A stretch of 64,000 nucleotides of DNA from Gemmatimonas sp. (GTDB taxonomy: Bacteria; Gemmatimonadota; Gemmatimonadetes; Gemmatimonadales; Gemmatimonadaceae), in contig NZ_JAPZSK010000001.1 of assembly GCF_027531815.1 (NCBI RefSeq), positions 186,001 through 250,000 on the forward strand, in the 5' to 3' direction. Both the position numbers and the translations under genes were made by a program. Below the pieces are notes generated by a model, which did no database searches, was not told the origin of the DNA, and worked only from the letters and a program-made list of their open reading frames with translations. This document shows, piece by piece, positions 60,260 through 64,000 of the stretch. The stretch's first letter is position 1. Each line of letters opens with the position of its first letter.

Positions 60260-62494
60260 TCAGTGCGGGCCGCTGCTGCCGGCCGAGGGGCGCACCGCCC
60301 CACGCAGTACATCGAGGCGCAGCTCCACCCAGCCACGGACCTGAACATACTGCACACGCACCTGATGGTGCCCGCTTGCGATGCGGGCATAGGCCGGTAC
60401 CGTTTCGTGGGGCACGAAGTGATCGATGACCAGACGGTCATCCACCCACACCCGGACCGCGTCGTCACTCAGCGTGCGCAACGTCCAGGTGCCGGGCGGC
60501 AACGACAGCGTCGAGGTGGCCTCCATGACGAAGTGGGTGCTCGGTATGGCCGGGTCGCGCGGCCGCGACCAGAGCCAGTCGAGCCGCGGTGCCACGCGCT
60601 CGAGCAACGGGGTCGAACGCAACAGCGAGTCGAAGGCGGCCGGGTGGCGGAACGGATCGGTACGGTCGTCGTAACGGAAGACGCGTTGCACCCAGTGCTG
60701 CGTCGGCTCGACGCGCTCGTACGCAAACCGCACGGGCACCCCGGCGCGCGCTGCCACGCCCCGCGGCGACCGGGTTGCCGCGCCCACGAACTCCAGTTCC
60801 ACGCGCCAGTCGCCCGTGGCGTCGCGATGCGGTACGACCTGCACCGTATCCCCGGTACGGCCGCGGGCCGGGGTGATTGACTGGACGCCGCGCAACGAGG
60901 CCACGCGCCAGCGTCCTGACGGTCCGAGAACCCGCAGCCGGAGTGGCACAGCGCGCGTGCTGTCGAGCGGCCACAGCTTCGGCGAGCGCCAGTCGTACGG
61001 CCCCCACTCGTCCACCACGATCGCGTCGCGCCCGCGTGACGCCTCCGCACGCGCCGGCCAACGGCGCGGCGCACCCGGAATATCCGGCAGCCGCCACCAC
61101 GCCGTGGTGGGGATGATGCGGGCCGGTTCGCAGGGACCTGACAGGGAGTCGCTCTGCACGTTGCGACTCGAGTCGATCACGTGCGTATTGACGATCTGCC
61201 AGCGCGTGCCCACACGGACAAAGCGATTCTCCACCACGCGCCAGTCGCGACTGCGCGTGTCGCGGTGGCGCGGATAGCCCCACTCGCCGGGTTCAACCGA
61301 GTCGGCCCACACGCGGAGGGCCAGGGTGTCGCCAACGAAGTGGTTGCCACCCACGAGATTGCCCTGACCGTGTTCGACCGCCACGCCGATACGGTTGTCA
61401 CCGAAACAGTTGCCCACAATGCGCGACTCGTAGCTGTAGCCGCCCCACAATCCGTGCGTACTGCCCACCACCCGGTTGCCGATGAACTGGTTCCGGCTGA
61501 ACGTGGCTTCCATCCCGTTGGTGGGCGCGAAGCTGAAGTCGTTCATCAGAAACAGGTTGTCGTTCGAGCCTCCCTGCCCCGTATCCATGGTGTGCTGGCC
61601 TGCCCACAGAAAGAGGCCATCACCACTATGTGTCATGCTGTTGTAGGCCACGACGTTGTGCGTGCACTGCTCGAACATGAGCAGCGCCGCCGAGTCCTGC
61701 CCGCGCTGGAAGAAGCCATGCGAGGAACCGCGGACGTTGTAGTCGGCCCGGTTCTCGACGATGCGGTGCCAACTGGCACGGTACAGGCCAATGCCGAGCC
61801 CCGAGTTGAAGGAGACATCGTTGCGCCGGATGTCGAGGGAATCGCTGTGCGAGAGCAGCAGGCCATTCATCGACTGGCGTACGGTGTTTCCAATGATCCG
61901 CCCCCCGATGACGCCACGCAGGTACACGCCGGCCCCGAAGCGCAGCCATTCGTCCTGCTCATTCCGGTGAAACGACAGCCAGTCGTTGAGGCTTTCGTGC
62001 TCCACGATGCTGAACAGTCGCGGTTTCCAGCCGTACGACAGGTCGTTGTGTTCGAGCACGAGCCCGCGCACGTTGCGGGCGAGAATGCCGATGCGGTACC
62101 CACGGGCCGTGAGCCCATGCACCCGTACGTTGCGCCCCCCATCGATGCGCACCGCGGTACCACGCGCGGCATCGGGCGCACTGTCGGGTGGCAGGCCAAC
62201 GAAGGTCACGCCGCGCAGGTCCACGGTGATGTCGTTGCCGCGCACGGTGAGCAGCGCGGAGTCCAGTGACGCCCGACCGCTCCAGTAGTAGGTCCCGGGA
62301 GCCACTTTCACCGACCGCGTAATGAGCATCCCCGGCACAGGGCGTACGATGGGCAGCGGCTGCGCCCGCACGGGTAGCGCCGGCAGCCACGACAGCAGCA
62401 GCCCCCCGATCAGGGTGTGCATACGCGCATGCATACGCGCGTGCCGCACTCGCGCCACGGTGCGCCACAGGGCCCCGGCGCGGGTCAGAGCCAT
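60260..62494 (-). CDS. Exported parallel beta-helix (NosD-like) protein with C-terminal PA14-like domain
   Basis: About 744 residues. A signal peptide ends LPVRAQP; the ATG at 62422 would give a more usual short signal, ATG 62494 overlaps the upstream gene by 10 bp. Residues ~70-430 are repeated right-handed beta-helix rungs with Asn ladders (NVRVHGLTARGYRIGILARN, RIIGNTVRQSMNGLLL, NQFIGNRVVGSTHGLWGG). The C-terminal ~130 residues resemble PA14 (WTLRTLSDDAVRVWVDDRLV), a carbohydrate-binding domain. Likely a secreted polysaccharide lyase, epimerase or binding protein; catalytic residues are not assignable. Confidence 0.8.
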   Translation of the reverse strand: MALTRAGALWRTVARVRHARMHARMHTLIGGLLLSWLPALPVRAQPLPIVRPVPGMLITRSVKVAPGTYYWSGRASLDSALLTVRGNDITVDLRGVTFVGLPPDSAPDAARGTAVRIDGGRNVRVHGLTARGYRIGILARNVRGLVLEHNDLSYGWKPRLFSIVEHESLNDWLSFHRNEQDEWLRFGAGVYLRGVIGGRIIGNTVRQSMNGLLLSHSDSLDIRRNDVSFNSGLGIGLYRASWHRIVENRADYNVRGSSHGFFQRGQDSAALLMFEQCTHNVVAYNSMTHSGDGLFLWAGQHTMDTGQGGSNDNLFLMNDFSFAPTNGMEATFSRNQFIGNRVVGSTHGLWGGYSYESRIVGNCFGDNRIGVAVEHGQGNLVGGNHFVGDTLALRVWADSVEPGEWGYPRHRDTRSRDWRVVENRFVRVGTRWQIVNTHVIDSSRNVQSDSLSGPCEPARIIPTTAWWRLPDIPGAPRRWPARAEASRGRDAIVVDEWGPYDWRSPKLWPLDSTRAVPLRLRVLGPSGRWRVASLRGVQSITPARGRTGDTVQVVPHRDATGDWRVELEFVGAATRSPRGVAARAGVPVRFAYERVEPTQHWVQRVFRYDDRTDPFRHPAAFDSLLRSTPLLERVAPRLDWLWSRPRDPAIPSTHFVMEATSTLSLPPGTWTLRTLSDDAVRVWVDDRLVIDHFVPHETVPAYARIASGHHQVRVQYVQVRGWVELRLDVLRGAVRPSAGSSGPH

Positions 62495-62955
62495 CGACGC
62501 ACCCGACGACAGTAGGCGGCATAGGCCTCGGGAAAGGCCGCATGCAGATGCCGCTCCTCGCGCACGATCACCTGCACGTGCAGCAGGCGCAACACCACGG
62601 GCAGCAGCACCAGGGCCCCGAGCGAGTGCATGAGCAGCGCACCACCCACATAGAACGTGGTCATTCCCACGTACATGGGATTGCGTGTCCACCCATACAC
62701 GCCGTGCTGCACGATCACCGTTGCCGGGCGATTGGGATAGACGGCGGTGCGGGCGCGCCGAAACGTAAAGATGCCGACATACACGATGGCCAGACCCACG
62801 ATGATCAGCAGGATCGCGGCGATTTGCGTGGCCACGTTGGCGGGCACCACCGACGGGACACGCCCATAGCGATCGAGCACCGCCCCCACACCCAGCCCCG
62901 CCACGAAGAGCAGCGGGGGTGGGAATTTCACGTCGGGGCCGCGGTCCTGATCCAT
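62485..62955 (-). CDS. Isoprenylcysteine carboxyl methyltransferase-like membrane protein
   Basis: A 156-residue membrane protein with three to four helices. The family core HGVYGWTRNPMYVGMTTF (SAM-binding) and the C-terminal EERHLHAAFPEAYAAYCRRV are intact. Bacterial members methylate lipids or unknown substrates rather than prenylated proteins. ATG 62955 has TAGCTT 6 nt upstream. Its end overlaps the beta-helix gene by 10 bp. Confidence 0.87.
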   Translation of the reverse strand: MDQDRGPDVKFPPPLLFVAGLGVGAVLDRYGRVPSVVPANVATQIAAILLIIVGLAIVYVGIFTFRRARTAVYPNRPATVIVQHGVYGWTRNPMYVGMTTFYVGGALLMHSLGALVLLPVVLRLLHVQVIVREERHLHAAFPEAYAAYCRRVRRWL

Positions 62956-62961
62956 GCCCGC

Positions 62962-62967
62962 AAGCTA
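62962..62967 (-). promoter_or_regulatory. -10 box abutting the ICMT-like start codon
   Basis: TAGCTT on the minus strand, 6 nt before ATG 62955, no Shine-Dalgarno, in the 43-bp gap after the M48-like gene. Confidence 0.35.
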
Positions 62968-62998
62968 CCGCGCCGGCGCGACGACGGCAGCCGACCGC

Positions 62999-64000
62999 TC
63001 AGTCGCCGGGGAGCATGGCCCAGAGCGCGGTGCGCCCCACATTGCAGTGTACGGCGCGCGAGATGGGGGTGAGCGCTCCCCAGCCCAGCCACAGCGCGTG
63101 GCGCGCCAAATGATGCGCGTGCACGGGACGCCGTCCGCCCGCTTCGGCGCGCGAGAGGCGCTGCAGCCGATTGGCCCGGGCCGGTACAGGGTGGAAAATG
63201 CGCTCGATGAGTGGGGAGCGGGTGGGTTCGTCATCCTGCCACCGGTCGAGCCGCTCGATGCTCGATTGCACCGACGCGCGTCCCACCGTGGCCGACGCGG
63301 CCTGATCGGCGGCGTAGACCGCGGCCCGGGAGGGCGTGGGGAGCAGCAGGACTCCCGCAAAGGCCCACAGGGTCATGCCGGCCATGAGCGTCACGAGCCC
63401 CTCCGCGGTGGCGGGGGTGCTGCTGGCGAGCTGCTGCACGATCACGAACCCCAGCGTATTCCATGCGATCGCGCCAAGCACCCCGCGCACGTGCGCGCCG
63501 CTCGCGGCGACCGCCTGCCGACGCGCCAGCTGGGCCGCCAACGCGTCCACCGGCAGCAGTTCCCAACGACGCGGCACCACCAGCAGGCGCGGCAGGATTC
63601 CGCTCCATCCGCCCACGAACCCCTCGTCCGAGGTGTCCACCACCTGCAGTCGTTTCACGTCGATTCCCGCCATCTCGGCCGCCTGGGCAAACACCGGCGG
63701 TGTGCTCTGCACGCGCAGCGGGGCGATGAGGCGGGCGAACGGACCACGCAGCTGGGCGAGCAGCAGTTGCATGCCCACGAACGCGCCGACCGTCGCAAGC
63801 GGTCCGGCCGACCGCGCAGTCACCATGAGGGTGGCCGCAGACAGCATCCACACGGCCCATTGCACGGCCGCGCCGCGCATCCAGAGTGTCAGCCAGAGCG
63901 GCGCATGGTCCTTGCGGCGTACCACCAACGCCCCGCCCAGCAGGTCGAAGAGAAAGAACAGGGCCTGCACCATCACAAAGAAGATGCCAATGCCGAAGAG
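62999..64000 (-). CDS. M48-like membrane protein lacking the zinc site, N-terminus beyond window
   Basis: 334 codons are visible and the frame stays open to the right edge, so the N-terminus is missing. The layout (membrane helices, then VKRLQVVDTSDEGFVGGWSGILPRLLVVP, then two more helices and a long tail) parallels M48/Ste24 proteases, where the next helix should carry HExxH. Here that helix reads AAQLARRQAVAASGAH with no zinc motif, so it is probably a non-proteolytic relative. The M48 link is weak and based on fold order only. Confidence 0.55.
   Translation of the reverse strand, partial: LFGIGIFFVMVQALFFLFDLLGGALVVRRKDHAPLWLTLWMRGAAVQWAVWMLSAATLMVTARSAGPLATVGAFVGMQLLLAQLRGPFARLIAPLRVQSTPPVFAQAAEMAGIDVKRLQVVDTSDEGFVGGWSGILPRLLVVPRRWELLPVDALAAQLARRQAVAASGAHVRGVLGAIAWNTLGFVIVQQLASSTPATAEGLVTLMAGMTLWAFAGVLLLPTPSRAAVYAADQAASATVGRASVQSSIERLDRWQDDEPTRSPLIERIFHPVPARANRLQRLSRAEAGGRRPVHAHHLARHALWLGWGALTPISRAVHCNVGRTALWAMLPGD

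Overview
The window is a high-GC bacterial chromosome segment with short intergenic gaps, many ATGA/GTGA-overlapping gene pairs and no rRNA, tRNA, CRISPR array or recognisable insertion sequence. The gene families suggest a diderm: an Omp85/DUF5686-type barrel, a TolC-RND-adaptor efflux operon, lipoproteins and a Spy/CpxP-like protein. With the MoxR-DUF58-BatA-DUF4159-DUF4175 operon, a SWIB protein with a histone-H1-like arm and a free-standing four-helix-bundle gene, the best guess is Gemmatimonadota (Gemmatimonas-like). This is inferred from content, not from a marker gene.

Bases 1-6949 (minus strand) hold one tight run: an SPFH/Band-7 protein with a C-terminal zinc ribbon, S-adenosylmethionine decarboxylase, two DUF4178 proteins each with a zinc ribbon, a 61-residue membrane protein, DUF350, a membrane-anchored spermidine-synthase-like protein and a Tat-exported FAD oxidoreductase cut by the window edge. 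It reads as a membrane-linked polyamine module and is the strongest candidate for a poorly described system. Bases 7033-14904 (minus) are housekeeping and exported enzymes: M24 peptidase, membrane protein, esterase, signal peptidase I, SWIB protein, lipoprotein hydrolase, endonuclease IV and a lipoprotein.

Bases 15032-33515 carry metabolism and envelope genes: P5C dehydrogenase, PhzF-like protein, a GGDEF cyclase with an intact inhibitory site, glutamate synthase large subunit without its small subunit, a HEAT-repeat protein, a large outer-membrane protein, two overlapping M20 amidohydrolases, an aromatic-amino-acid-type decarboxylase and a DedA protein. Bases 33570-40165 (minus) are a TetR-TolC-adaptor-RND efflux operon with a clear promoter/double operator. 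An XdhC/MocA-like molybdenum-cofactor pair (40402-42314) and a Spy-like protein follow.

Bases 43407-57435 (plus) form an eight-gene Bat-type operon: VWA membrane protein, caspase-fold protein lacking the expected Cys, TPR gluzincin protease, DUF4159, MoxR ATPase, DUF58, BatA and a giant DUF4175 coiled-coil protein. Next comes a small four-helix-bundle gene inside long inverted repeats, then an SSS symporter, a parallel beta-helix/PA14 protein, an isoprenylcysteine-methyltransferase-like protein and a degenerate M48-like membrane protein cut by the right edge.

Two genome-style signals stand out. Several lead genes without a Shine-Dalgarno have a TANNNT box 5-8 nt before the start codon, which points to leaderless transcription. 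Four intergenic gaps hold long imperfect inverted repeats built from short reiterated words, one of which carries the four-helix-bundle gene as cargo.
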